Of a stretch of 64,000 nt of DNA, positions 53,733 through 62,121 are shown piece by piece (position 1 is the stretch's first letter; every line of letters begins with the position of its first letter). The notes under the pieces were generated by a model, which saw only the letters and a program-made list of their open reading frames with translations, searched no databases and had not been told where the DNA came from. Origin of the DNA: QKMZ01 sp012965515 (lineage in GTDB: Bacteria > Cyanobacteriota > Vampirovibrionia > Obscuribacterales > Obscuribacteraceae); the NCBI GenBank assembly GCA_937879965.1, contig CALFMP010000037.1:496001-560000 (forward strand), in the 5' to 3' direction. A program made the translations under genes and the position numbers.

Positions 53733-54875
53733 ATGAAGACAAAACCTGCATTACTCTCATTACTGGGCATCGCCGCCATAGGCGCCTTCACAGTCGGATT
53801 GTCTTATCCTGCCAACGCGCAGCGCAATCAGTCGGCAGACAGCCTGTACCGCGGCTCTCAGACAATGCATGGCAAGACGGTCATCATCCCGATCGGGGTT
53901 CACTTCGAAGGTCGCATCGATCACACAATCGGCTCGTCCTGCAGCAAACCGGGCGAGCGCTTTGAGGTTGAAGTCTCCTCCCCGGTACTGGCAAATGGAA
54001 CAGACGTCTTGATTCCAGCCGGTTCCGCGGTAATCGGCGAGGTCGTCGAGTGCATTCCATCCAGCAAACTGCCACGCCAGAAAGGGTTTCCAAAACCGAC
54101 CGGGCAATTGCGCGTGCAACTTTCGGGTTTGCGCACTCCTGACGGAGTGACCTATCCGATGGTGGCATCTTTGGCCGGGGAGACGCAGGCGCAAGGCGGC
54201 GGACGGGGACGCAGTCACGGAGTGGAGCGTGCCAATACCCGCCTCGGGCACGGAGTCGCCTATGTCGGCACGCAGGCAGGCTTTGAAGCAGTGGCTCCGG
54301 GAGCCGCGCAAAGATTTCGCACGAAACCAGGTCAGCCGCCCAAAGTCGTGACGCCGCAAGACATCATGCGCGATGCAATTTATGGAAATGGGCAAGCCGG
54401 TGCGCAAATGTCCGGCATTTCCCATGTTCGCTCGCTGGTCAAACGGAATTTCAATCTCTGGATCGTTGCCGGTTCACCGCTTTCAATTAGAATAGACGCG
54501 CCTTTCAAAATGGGTATTGCGCCGGCGGCAGGCAGCGCTGCGGTTCTGGATGCGCCAATGGATGACGGAGATCGCATAGATAGAAACGGCGGCAGGCGAT
54601 TCGCCAAGCGCGGCACAAAGGTAAACGAAGAAGAAGAGCAAGAGCAACAGCCCGAACAGCCCCTCATTCCTGAAGTGAACCAGAAAGGCTCCTTCATACA
54701 CGGTAACCAGATGTTCCAGAGCGGAGGGCAGCCTCAGGGCGGCGGTTCCGGCAGTGGACAGCCTCCTCAGGGGGGACCAGGTAATAACGGAGGGGGCGGA
54801 TACATCGGGCAGCCTGGTACAATTCCATCCGGCGCAGCCCCTGATGGGCAGAAGGGCCCGGGCACGGACTTTTAG
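53733..54875 (+). CDS. VirB10/TrbI-like exported protein
   Basis: 380 residues. Signal peptide (LLSLLGIAAIGAFTVGLS, cleavage near NAQ). The middle follows the layout of the VirB10/TrbI beta-barrel: KTVIIPIGVHFEGRIDHTIG, GERFEVEVSSPVLANG, DVLIPAGSAVIGEV, then LSGLRTPDGVTYPM. The VirB10 antenna and TonB-like N-terminal helix are not evident, so it is at most a reduced relative. A Glu run (KVNEEEEQEQQPEQP) and a Gly/Pro-rich tail end the protein. GAGGG lies 8 bases before the ATG. Last gene of the plus arm. Confidence 0.7.
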   Translation: MKTKPALLSLLGIAAIGAFTVGLSYPANAQRNQSADSLYRGSQTMHGKTVIIPIGVHFEGRIDHTIGSSCSKPGERFEVEVSSPVLANGTDVLIPAGSAVIGEVVECIPSSKLPRQKGFPKPTGQLRVQLSGLRTPDGVTYPMVASLAGETQAQGGGRGRSHGVERANTRLGHGVAYVGTQAGFEAVAPGAAQRFRTKPGQPPKVVTPQDIMRDAIYGNGQAGAQMSGISHVRSLVKRNFNLWIVAGSPLSIRIDAPFKMGIAPAAGSAAVLDAPMDDGDRIDRNGGRRFAKRGTKVNEEEEQEQQPEQPLIPEVNQKGSFIHGNQMFQSGGQPQGGGSGSGQPPQGGPGNNGGGGYIGQPGTIPSGAAPDGQKGPGTDF

Positions 54876-54885
54876 AAGAACGATT

Positions 54886-54962
54886 TTCTAGAGGATTGAA
54901 TTCTAGGGGTCCGCTATTCTAGAGCGAGTTTCTAGAAGCCCGAATCAGATTGACTCTAGTTG
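54886..54962. repeat. cluster of TTCTAGA motifs
   Basis: Four TTCTAG heptamer-like motifs and a further CTCTAG within 75 bases of the gap before ubiX (first at about 54888, last at about 54955). CTAG is usually scarce in bacterial DNA, so the clustering is unusual. Similar short runs occur at 26190-26212. Confidence 0.55.
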
Positions 54963-54972
54963 AGACTGAAAT

Positions 54973-55674
54973 ATGACTTTGAACGCAGACAGCACGGCTG
55001 AGAGCGCACGCTCGCTGCCTTTTGTCGTCGCCATTACCGGTGCATCAGGTTCCGTCTATGGATTGAGACTGGTTCAGTTTCTATTGTCAAAGAATCAACC
55101 AATCGAGCTCCTGGTCTCGAAAGCCGCCCTTATGGTCATGAAAGAAGAAAACGATCTGGTCTTCGGCGAGAACCTCAAAGAAGAATTGATCAAACATCTG
55201 AACCTTGCTCATGATGCCCCTTTGACGGTTCACTCGCTGACCAATTACGGAGCCACGGTGGCAAGCGGTTCATATAGAACCAGGGGTATGGCTGTTGTTC
55301 CCTGCTCCTTAGGCACCCTCGGTGCGCTGGCTGCCGGTTTGACTGAAAACCTCATACATAGAGCGGCGGCTGTTTGTCTCAAAGAACGTCGCCCGCTCAT
55401 GATTGTTGTGCGCGAAATGCCTTTTGGTCACATCCAATTGAAAAATATGCTGGCTCTATCGGAAGCCGGTGCCATTGTTTCTTGCGCGTCGCCTGGCTAT
55501 TATCACAAGCCCGAAACAGTGCAGGACCAAATAGACTTTGTTGTCGGACGCGTGCTCGATCAATTCGGTTTTGACAATCAGCTTTTCAAAAGATGGAAGT
55601 CGGAGCAAAAGACAACACTCAATATCGAAAAGGTACATGTCGACGCAGATGCCGGAGGCGGAGCTTCGGGCTAG
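54973..55674 (+). CDS. ubiX: flavin prenyltransferase UbiX
   Basis: Prenylates FMN to make the cofactor of UbiD-type decarboxylases, used in quinone synthesis and aromatic acid metabolism. 233 residues. Motifs: VVAITGASGSVYGLRLVQFL (phosphate/FMN binding), TRGMAVVPCSLGTLGALAAG, NLIHRAAAVCLKERRPLMIV and a REMPFGHIQLKNMLALSEAGA region. The C-terminal tail of about 30 residues is longer than usual. 14 bases before rimM. No ubiD gene is in the window. Confidence 0.94.
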   Translation: MTLNADSTAESARSLPFVVAITGASGSVYGLRLVQFLLSKNQPIELLVSKAALMVMKEENDLVFGENLKEELIKHLNLAHDAPLTVHSLTNYGATVASGSYRTRGMAVVPCSLGTLGALAAGLTENLIHRAAAVCLKERRPLMIVVREMPFGHIQLKNMLALSEAGAIVSCASPGYYHKPETVQDQIDFVVGRVLDQFGFDNQLFKRWKSEQKTTLNIEKVHVDADAGGGASG

Positions 55675-55687
55675 CCGTTGAAGATTT

Positions 55688-56230
55688 ATGGTTGATCGCG
55701 ATAAAACAAAAATAGAAAACGAATTTCAAGTTGGTCGAGTGATTGGCGCTCTCGGACTGAAAGGAGTTCTTAAGGTGAGGCTAGAAACCAATAATCCCGA
55801 TCTCTTGAGCGCAGTAAAAACCGTTTCTCTTGCCACCGGCACTGGTGCCAAGTCCCACCATCGAGTAGAAAGCATGAAGTACGAGAAGAGGCATATGCTC
55901 GTCAAACTGGAGGACATTTGCGATCGCACGCAAGCGGAACAATTGCTCGGTGCGCTGATCACGACCGAGAGGAAACAGATACGCGAACTGGTGGAAGACG
56001 AATTTTGGATGCGCGATTTGCTGGGGCTCGACGTCTTCTCCACCGAAGGCGAAAAACTTGGCACCATATGTGATATCATCGGCGAAGCCGGCGAATATTT
56101 GGAAATGAAACGCGCGAACGAGGAAAAACAGGACACTGTGTTAATTCCGTTCGTCAGAGCGTTGGTTCCAACGGTCGACATCAAAGCGCGCAGAATTGAA
56201 ATCGTCAATCTTCCCGGGTTATTGGATTGA
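55688..56230 (+). CDS. rimM: ribosome maturation factor RimM
   Basis: Assists maturation of the 30S subunit head (16S rRNA 3' domain). 180 residues, normal length. N-terminal RimM barrel (FQVGRVIGALGLKGVLKVRL) and C-terminal PRC-barrel (EDEFWMRDLLGLDVFSTEGE, LIPFVRALVPTVDIKARRIE). Separated from its usual partners rpsP and trmD, which are not in the window. Probably cotranscribed with ubiX. Confidence 0.95.
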   Translation: MVDRDKTKIENEFQVGRVIGALGLKGVLKVRLETNNPDLLSAVKTVSLATGTGAKSHHRVESMKYEKRHMLVKLEDICDRTQAEQLLGALITTERKQIRELVEDEFWMRDLLGLDVFSTEGEKLGTICDIIGEAGEYLEMKRANEEKQDTVLIPFVRALVPTVDIKARRIEIVNLPGLLD

Positions 56231-56690
56231 GCACAAGGCTTCCGGCTCAAAACACTTCGCGATTTCGAAACAACCTTTGCAGAATTTTGGACAAACGACT
56301 CCGAATAATATGTGCGCCCCGCCGCTTTGCGCACCGTTGGTGGTATCACGCCCGGAATCGTTAAAGTGTGTTAAGGCGGGATTAATTGAACAAAGATCAA
56401 CTTGATTACCCGGCGCATATACCTTACCTTATATGTATCAGGAATTTGCACTTGGGACTCTGCGGCACCCGATTTTGAACGGCGGCTGACTCTTTGTCTT
56501 AGCTTACTTTCAAGGCGTTTGGAAAGTTAGTTTCCCAAATCAAGCAAAATCCGATGGAATTTTGGCGGACTCGATATTTCGAGATTTCTGCCGGCGTTGA
56601 CGGAAACAGCAAAACATATCCCTGCACACCTGCCAGCTGAGGCCAACCTCTGTTTCTGGTGGGATCACTCTATCGGAGTACCTCACAAGA
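56231..56690. other. intergenic region before otsA
   Basis: 460 bases with no convincing gene. It contains an AT-rich dyad CATATA-N8-TATATG at 56416-56435, possibly a promoter or operator region for otsA, a GTGCG ... CGCAC hairpin (about 56309-56333) after rimM, and the palindrome CTCGATATTTCGAG (about 56569-56583). Confidence 0.5.
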
Positions 56691-58163
56691 ATGCCTTCTT
56701 CGCTCCAGTCGCCTCCCCTTTTGACCCCCCTTTCCCGGGAAGATTTTCAAGAACTGGAGCTGTTTTTACCGACACTGAAGGTAATTTCCTACACTGGACC
56801 GGGTCAATCAGGCGGAGTGAGCAAGAGCCTGGAACCGGTCGTTAAGCGCTTGGGTACCAAAGTCCACTGGTTTGCCATTGAGGGGCAATCACTGCCCACT
56901 CAGGACACGCCTCCTGAAGGTTTTTCGTTCTACTCTCCGAAAGTGCCGGCATTGCTGGCAGAGCGACACAAAAAGGCGGCCAATGAATACCTCTGGCCAT
57001 TGCTGCATGGCCTGACCGATAAGGCTAAATTCGACCAGGAGAATTGGAAGGCGTTTCGTCAAGTCAATGAAATTGTCGCCTCTGATTCTTTGAGTGTTTC
57101 CTCGCAAAGTTTTCCCACTCTTTGCTGGCTGCATGACTATCAAGTGCCGCTTGCTGCGCCCCTCATGTCCATGCAGGCAGGACTGATTATTTGCCAGTTC
57201 TGGCATGTACCGTGGCCGCAGCCGGAAGTAATCGTCAATTCGCCAATTGGCAAAGAACTGGTCGATGCGCTTCTGTGCAATAAGCTGATCGGTTTCCACA
57301 CAACCGAGTATGCGACCAACTTTTTAAATACGGTGAAGGAACTTTTCCCGAACGCACAGGTAGACGTGCTCAAGATGGAAGTGCGCCGCCGCCGTTCGCA
57401 TACAAGAGTGGTGGTAATGCCGCTTGGCTTGGATTTCTCGCTCTGGCAAAAGTTGGCGCGCAGCAATAAGCCCAAAGCCGAAGCAATGGCAATAAAGCAC
57501 AAACTAGCCAGCCAGGTTTTGCTTGGGGTCGACAGGATCGATTACACCAAGGGCGTGCTGGAAAAATTGCAAGGGCTGGAGCGTTTCCTGGAAACGAACG
57601 AAACTTGGCACAGGCGCTTTCACTATGTGCAGGTTTGCCACGCCGTAAAATCTCCTGGCGCTCCGCCAAGCGAGTATGAAGCACTAGTCGAAGCAGAGAT
57701 TTCGAGGATCAACAATCGATTCGAGTCGAATGGCTGGAAACCGATCCTTGCCGTCAAAGAGTATCTCGATCAAAATGAGCTGGCCGCCTGGTATCAAGCA
57801 GCCGACGTCCTTTTGGTCAATTCGATCAAAGACGGCCTCAATCTAATTGCCAAAGAGTATGTTGCGTGCCGGCAAGACGAGCAAGGCTCGCTTATTTTAA
57901 GCAAACAGACGGGATCTTCAGCTGAACTTTCTCAAGGTGCCTTGATCGTCGATCCGGAAAGTCCGGACAGTATTGCTTCTGCAATTGCGCAATCACTCAG
58001 CATGGAAGTGGAAGAAAAGCGCCGCCGTATGAATTCAATGCGCCGAGTGGTAGGCTGGAATCAGCTGCACGATTGGGCGCTCGGCTTTTTGCGGCAATCG
58101 ATTCAGGGAAGACACAGTGCTCATCCCGGCATAGCTCTGGATTACACCGGCGCTCTGAAGTAA
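56691..58163 (+). CDS. otsA: alpha,alpha-trehalose-phosphate synthase (GT20)
   Basis: Transfers glucose from a nucleotide sugar to glucose-6-phosphate, giving trehalose-6-phosphate, an osmoprotectant precursor. 490 residues, normal for OtsA. GT20 motifs: GPGQSGGVSKSLEPVV, LCWLHDYQVPLAAPLM, GVDRIDYTKGVLEKL, and VNSIKDGLNLIAKEYVACR near the end. The N-terminal glycine loop is GQSGGVS rather than the usual RLPV form. No otsB phosphatase follows, so another phosphatase must finish the pathway or trehalose-6-phosphate is used otherwise. GGAG lies about 10 bases before the ATG. Confidence 0.93.
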   Translation: MPSSLQSPPLLTPLSREDFQELELFLPTLKVISYTGPGQSGGVSKSLEPVVKRLGTKVHWFAIEGQSLPTQDTPPEGFSFYSPKVPALLAERHKKAANEYLWPLLHGLTDKAKFDQENWKAFRQVNEIVASDSLSVSSQSFPTLCWLHDYQVPLAAPLMSMQAGLIICQFWHVPWPQPEVIVNSPIGKELVDALLCNKLIGFHTTEYATNFLNTVKELFPNAQVDVLKMEVRRRRSHTRVVVMPLGLDFSLWQKLARSNKPKAEAMAIKHKLASQVLLGVDRIDYTKGVLEKLQGLERFLETNETWHRRFHYVQVCHAVKSPGAPPSEYEALVEAEISRINNRFESNGWKPILAVKEYLDQNELAAWYQAADVLLVNSIKDGLNLIAKEYVACRQDEQGSLILSKQTGSSAELSQGALIVDPESPDSIASAIAQSLSMEVEEKRRRMNSMRRVVGWNQLHDWALGFLRQSIQGRHSAHPGIALDYTGALK

Positions 58164-58232
58164 GAGATAGTTGAGTCGAAGTCGAAATCGAAGTACAACA
58201 AGTAGAAATAGTCGAATAAAAGAAGAAGTCGA

Positions 58233-58781
58233 TTGGTCATAAAAGCAACATCGTTGTTTGCTTGCTCGATTACTCTTACCGGTTTGCTCGCCGGTCAGCT
58301 TTCAGCATCTGAAATACCGGCAAATTCCGCTTCCAATCAGAAATCTAAAGGCGCAAATGTAGCTGCAACGAAGGTTTCCCCTTCACTTAAACCAAGCCAG
58401 CCAAAGACACCCCAGAGTCGTGAGGCGATTCGTCAGAAGGCGCTGTTTCACACAACTCGCCGAGAGTTCACTGAAGCTGTTGCTCTGTGGTCGAAGCTAG
58501 CTCAAAAGCCGGACGCTCAAGCTGAAGCTTATTTGGGCTGGTCCCAGTTGCAGATAGGCGATAAAAGCGAAGCGCTCAAACACATTAATCGTTCAATTGC
58601 GCTCAACCCAAGATCTGTCGAAGGCTACCGATACCTTGGCTACTACTTAATCGGTGAAGGAAAAGTGCCAGAGGCTGTTAAAGCTTTCCGCACATCGATG
58701 AGCTTCGACCCTCACCACAAGTGCAATTGCGGCGATCTCGAAAAACTGGTCCTTTCAAAGAGCAAGGCGAGAAAACTGTAG
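58233..58781 (+). CDS. exported TPR protein
   Basis: 182 residues from a TTG start with GAAGAAG upstream. A signal peptide (LFACSITLTGLLAGQLSA) is followed by a disordered Ser/Lys/Pro region and three TPR-like units (LFHTTRREFTEAVALWSKLA, AYLGWSQLQIGDKSEALKHI, RYLGYYLIGEGKVPEAVKAF). CNCGD near the end is a small Cys cluster. Function unknown. Confidence 0.75.
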   Translation: MVIKATSLFACSITLTGLLAGQLSASEIPANSASNQKSKGANVAATKVSPSLKPSQPKTPQSREAIRQKALFHTTRREFTEAVALWSKLAQKPDAQAEAYLGWSQLQIGDKSEALKHINRSIALNPRSVEGYRYLGYYLIGEGKVPEAVKAFRTSMSFDPHHKCNCGDLEKLVLSKSKARKL

Positions 58782-58851
58782 TCAGCCGAAATATGCTAGA
58801 AATAAGCACTCCAACACATCTCGGGCTGCGAGGTTATATCAGGGCAGGGTC

Positions 58852-59607
58852 ATGAACTGGCAATCGAAAACACTAGTTGCACTGTTTCTGAGCATATTTT
58901 GCTCTCTTTCTTTCTTCGATGTCGCGGCCCAAGCGTCGCTCGAGATTGATCCCGACTCCAGTCTGCCGGATACGAATGCTTTGAAGAGCATGGCCAAGTC
59001 CGCTGTCGGAACGGCTTATGTGAATCAATTGAAAGAAAAGGCAGCCAAACTGCACGACTATAAATGTTATTGTCGGCTGTACACGCGCAAAGGCGGCGTC
59101 TGGAAAGACTACGGCGGCGCCGATTACCTATACAAGTATCGCGGTCTCTTCAAAGCCACGATAAAAACAAAAGATTACCGCAATGGTTCGGTCGTAGTCA
59201 GAGACCCGAGTGGGGTAATAAAAGGATGCGGCGGCGGCACACTAAGCTTCATGAAGATCACCCTGAAAGAAGACTCGCGAACACTGCAATTGCCAACCGG
59301 TTACAGTCTTGCGCAAAGTGACTTTGGTTCACTGTATGAGGTGCTGGCGACCAGCCTTAATAGCGGCGCGGCCGCCTCGATGACTCAGTCGGCAAATGTA
59401 AAAGCATTTCCAGGCGAGGTCAGCATCATTGTGCTGAGATCCGCTCCTGCTCCTGACAGTCCGATCTTGGAGGTTTTGTACATCAGCAATGACACCAAAA
59501 CTCCTGTGGGCTGGCATACATTCCAAAACGGCGTGCCGCATGCGCTCGTTCTTTTTCAAAATCTGGAAACCAATAAAGGATTGTCAGAAGACTTGTTCGC
59601 ATTTTGA
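58852..59607 (+). CDS. exported protein, DUF1571/LolA-like
   Basis: 251 residues, with a signal peptide (LVALFLSIFCSLSFFDVAAQ). The mature protein has the outline of DUF1571-type proteins related to the LolA/LolB fold: a helix, then LHDYKCYCRLYTRKGGVWKD, then YLYKYRGLFKATIKT and a later APDSPILEVLYISNDTKTPV strand. This would suit lipid or lipoprotein handling in the periplasm, but the match is by pattern only. In a run of small exported proteins from 58.2 to 62.1 kb. Confidence 0.68.
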   Translation: MNWQSKTLVALFLSIFCSLSFFDVAAQASLEIDPDSSLPDTNALKSMAKSAVGTAYVNQLKEKAAKLHDYKCYCRLYTRKGGVWKDYGGADYLYKYRGLFKATIKTKDYRNGSVVVRDPSGVIKGCGGGTLSFMKITLKEDSRTLQLPTGYSLAQSDFGSLYEVLATSLNSGAAASMTQSANVKAFPGEVSIIVLRSAPAPDSPILEVLYISNDTKTPVGWHTFQNGVPHALVLFQNLETNKGLSEDLFAF

Positions 59608-59629
59608 AGACTGATTGTGCTTTGAAACT

Positions 59630-59646
59630 CGAATCGATAACGATTC
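59630..59646. repeat. CGAATCG-family hairpin
   Basis: CGAATCG, loop ATAA, CGATTC. Same core as the terminator at 29390-29417, but without the A/T tails, so it is only a weak terminator. It lies between two plus-strand genes. Confidence 0.6.
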
Positions 59647-59680
59647 AGGATCACCTATTGAGATTGAGGGCTGCAACTAG

Positions 59681-60388
59681 ATGAAAAAAAGAGTGCTGGC
59701 GTCATTTATCTTCCTAACGGCGTTTTCGACAGTGGGGCAGGCTAGGTGTCTGGCTCAAGCGACTGAAACCGAAACAAAGCCAGCCGGGCGATCGACAGAA
59801 CATCAACTAATACTGCGTCGAAGAACTGTGGACGATAAGAAGCAACTGCTGCCGGAAGAAATGCTCTCCGATTTGCGGGACACGCGACTAAGCGTCGGAC
59901 AGGTTAAGCAGCAGGCGGTCAATTTATTTCTCGAGGCTACAAGGGTAGTCGTGAAACCTGGTGACCAAGCACTGCATTTTTCGCCCACAACCATCAATGC
60001 CGAAATGCTCAGTGAGAAAAAGGACTATATGCCGCCGAGGAAGGACTGGCTTGTGTTCTACATAAACACATTGGAGCCCGTTGTCCAACTACTGACCGAT
60101 GACATTCATGATGTCGATACAAATGGGCGCTCTGTGCCACCAAATATAGAGGCGAAAATAAATCCACTTTGGAAAACCTGGCAAAACGATGTCCGTTCCA
60201 TAAACAGGGCTCTGGACGAATTGCAGGAACTGATTGGACCAGATTCAGACACAAATGTACCGATTGCCAAGACAGCGCTGACAATCTACAACAAGGCGGT
60301 GGAGTTGGAGAAGATTCGCTACAACGCATACGAAGTGCTGAGCAAAGAATACGTTAGTATGGAACAGCACAAAACAAGCAGGCACTGA
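59681..60388 (+). CDS. hypothetical exported helical protein
   Basis: 235 residues, with a signal peptide (KKRVLASFIFLTAFSTVGQA). The mature protein is predicted mostly helical (LLPEEMLSDLRDTRLSVGQV, INPLWKTWQNDVRSINRALD, IYNKAVELEKIRYNAYEVLS). No family recognised. Directly upstream of a small cytoplasmic-looking gene (17-base gap). Confidence 0.7.
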   Translation: MKKRVLASFIFLTAFSTVGQARCLAQATETETKPAGRSTEHQLILRRRTVDDKKQLLPEEMLSDLRDTRLSVGQVKQQAVNLFLEATRVVVKPGDQALHFSPTTINAEMLSEKKDYMPPRKDWLVFYINTLEPVVQLLTDDIHDVDTNGRSVPPNIEAKINPLWKTWQNDVRSINRALDELQELIGPDSDTNVPIAKTALTIYNKAVELEKIRYNAYEVLSKEYVSMEQHKTSRH

Positions 60389-60405
60389 AAAGGAAGAGCA
60401 AGTAA

Positions 60406-60762
60406 ATGGGCGACAACATTGCAGGCGAACTGGGCTATCTAAGAGGACAGGAACTGTTTCAGATCGCCTTCGGCAGTGAAGAACTTGTTTTTACTCTCAA
60501 CTCAGACTTTATTTCAGTGCATTGTCCGGTCTTTTTTGCGATAGGAAACAATCAGCCTTTCGAAATATGGACGCCTGGTGGAGTTCTGAAGGACCCTGCT
60601 ATCTTTAGGCTTTTGCATACGCAAATAATGTCGTTCCAAATGAACCAGAACGAAGATTTGAAACTGGATTTCACTAATGGTGATTATCTGATTCTGTGTA
60701 AGAAGCAAAATTCGCAGGGCTCGTACCAAATTAGTTGCGGACAAGAAGTAATCATTGTTTAG
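60406..60762 (+). CDS. small hypothetical protein
   Basis: 118 residues, no signal peptide. A beta-rich pattern (IAFGSEELVFTLNSDFISVH, PFEIWTPGG, LKLDFTNGDYLILCKKQN) resembles small single-domain proteins such as some contact-toxin immunity proteins, but there is no toxin next to it. Strong AAGGAAGAG upstream. Function not assigned. Confidence 0.65.
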   Translation: MGDNIAGELGYLRGQELFQIAFGSEELVFTLNSDFISVHCPVFFAIGNNQPFEIWTPGGVLKDPAIFRLLHTQIMSFQMNQNEDLKLDFTNGDYLILCKKQNSQGSYQISCGQEVIIV

Positions 60763-60838
60763 AAAGCAGGCAGCGCATTGGCCAGTTGTGGCTCGGCTGT
60801 GCACATCACGGATCGACAAACGATAGCGAGACAATTCA

Positions 60839-62080
60839 ATGAAAGCAAAACTTGCACTGGCCGCCCTTTCTGTTTCTCTTCTCATTCCAACTGCAGTGAT
60901 AGCTGCACCTGTAGCCAAAGCTCCGTCAAAACCAGCGGCAAAAGCATCTGCCACAGACTCCATAGATTCATACATCAAGATGGTTAGCCCAAAGATTCAG
61001 CAAGCGTGGAAAGCACCCGACAAAACAACTGCAGAAAAGGTGGTCGTTTCGCTAACTATTGAGAAAAGCGGCAAAATCAAGAGCGTGACAATTAAGGAGC
61101 CTTCGGGAGATCAAGCATTTGATGATGCTACGGTTGCGTCTCTTAGCAGTATTGATCAATTACCGGCCATGCCCGCGACTGCAAAAGACGGAATGGTTTT
61201 GAATTACACATTCAATGCCGGCAATCGAAACCAAACAACTAAGGCGGACAACGATTCTTATGTGAGCGCCTTTAGTCGCAAAGTAAATGCCGCCTGGCGC
61301 AATCCCAAAGTAGATAAGAATTGCAGTGTGTCCGTCGCTATTACCGTCGACAAAACAGGCAAGCTCGTTAAAGCTGAAATCGCCAAATCGTCTGGCGTGA
61401 AACTAGTTGATGATGCTGGTTTAAACGCGGCCAAACTGGCGGAACCATATCCGGTTATTCCAGCCAGTTTGGGCGAAAAGATGACCATCACATTTACGTT
61501 CCAGGCGGGTCCGGCTAAAGACATAGTAAACAAAATGAAGTTCAACGGAGTGCCGCTTCCACAGGGCGATTATCAAATCTCTTCAGGCGGAGCCCAGTTG
61601 CGGCCGCTGGACGTCGACACGGCAGTCAATCGCAAATTGCAAGAACGTGAGGCACAAGTGCAAGAGCGTTTGTTCAATTTGAAGAATGTGTTGTCGCAGC
61701 AAGCTGCAAGGTTTGGTGCACAGAGCATTCAAGCAGCAAAGGCTCAGCACGAGTTAGCCAATTGTGCGGTGGAGTTGCATGACTACAAAGAAGCGGAAGC
61801 GAACTACAAATCTGCATTGCCGATAGTTGAATCCGACGCTTCGCAGACGACAGAACTGCATTCTCTGCTCCACGACTATGCACAAATGTATGTGACAACA
61901 GCTCGTCTCAAAGAAGCAGAACCATTGATGAATAGAGCTTTAGAACTCGGCAAAACAGCAAGCGGAATTGAAACCACAAAACAGCGAAAAGTAATGGAAG
62001 ACTATGCTCGCCTGCTCTATAAATTAAATCGCACTGCCGAAGCCGATGGTTTATACAAACAACTGAAAGAAATGCGCTAG
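60839..62080 (+). CDS. exported protein with two TonB-C-like domains and TPRs
   Basis: 413 residues. After a signal peptide (KLALAALSVSLLIPTAVIAA) come two tandem TonB/TolA C-terminal-type domains (about 42-125: YIKMVSPKIQQAWKAPD, VVVSLTIEKSGKIKSVTIKE; about 135-220: VNAAWRNPKVDKNCSVSVAI, VDKTGKLVKAEIAKSSG). A short linker and about three TPR units follow (AKAQHELANCAVELHDYKEA, LKEAEPLMNRALELGKT). It lacks the long Pro-rich spacer of classic TonB, so it is not an energy transducer of the usual kind. Possibly an envelope scaffold. Confidence 0.82.
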   Translation: MKAKLALAALSVSLLIPTAVIAAPVAKAPSKPAAKASATDSIDSYIKMVSPKIQQAWKAPDKTTAEKVVVSLTIEKSGKIKSVTIKEPSGDQAFDDATVASLSSIDQLPAMPATAKDGMVLNYTFNAGNRNQTTKADNDSYVSAFSRKVNAAWRNPKVDKNCSVSVAITVDKTGKLVKAEIAKSSGVKLVDDAGLNAAKLAEPYPVIPASLGEKMTITFTFQAGPAKDIVNKMKFNGVPLPQGDYQISSGGAQLRPLDVDTAVNRKLQEREAQVQERLFNLKNVLSQQAARFGAQSIQAAKAQHELANCAVELHDYKEAEANYKSALPIVESDASQTTELHSLLHDYAQMYVTTARLKEAEPLMNRALELGKTASGIETTKQRKVMEDYARLLYKLNRTAEADGLYKQLKEMR

Positions 62081-62121
62081 TTCCGCTGAGACGATGCATA
62101 AATCTCCGCGGAGGCATTCCT

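Noticed and set aside
53760..54425. 221-codon minus-strand frame
   Set aside because: Antisense to the VirB10-like gene, which has a signal peptide and good ribosome-binding site.
31243..54875. Conjugative plasmid or integrative conjugative element
   Set aside because: No relaxase, coupling protein, integrase, attachment site or oriT was recognised. Flanking genes are ordinary chromosomal genes (deoR, ubiX, rimM).
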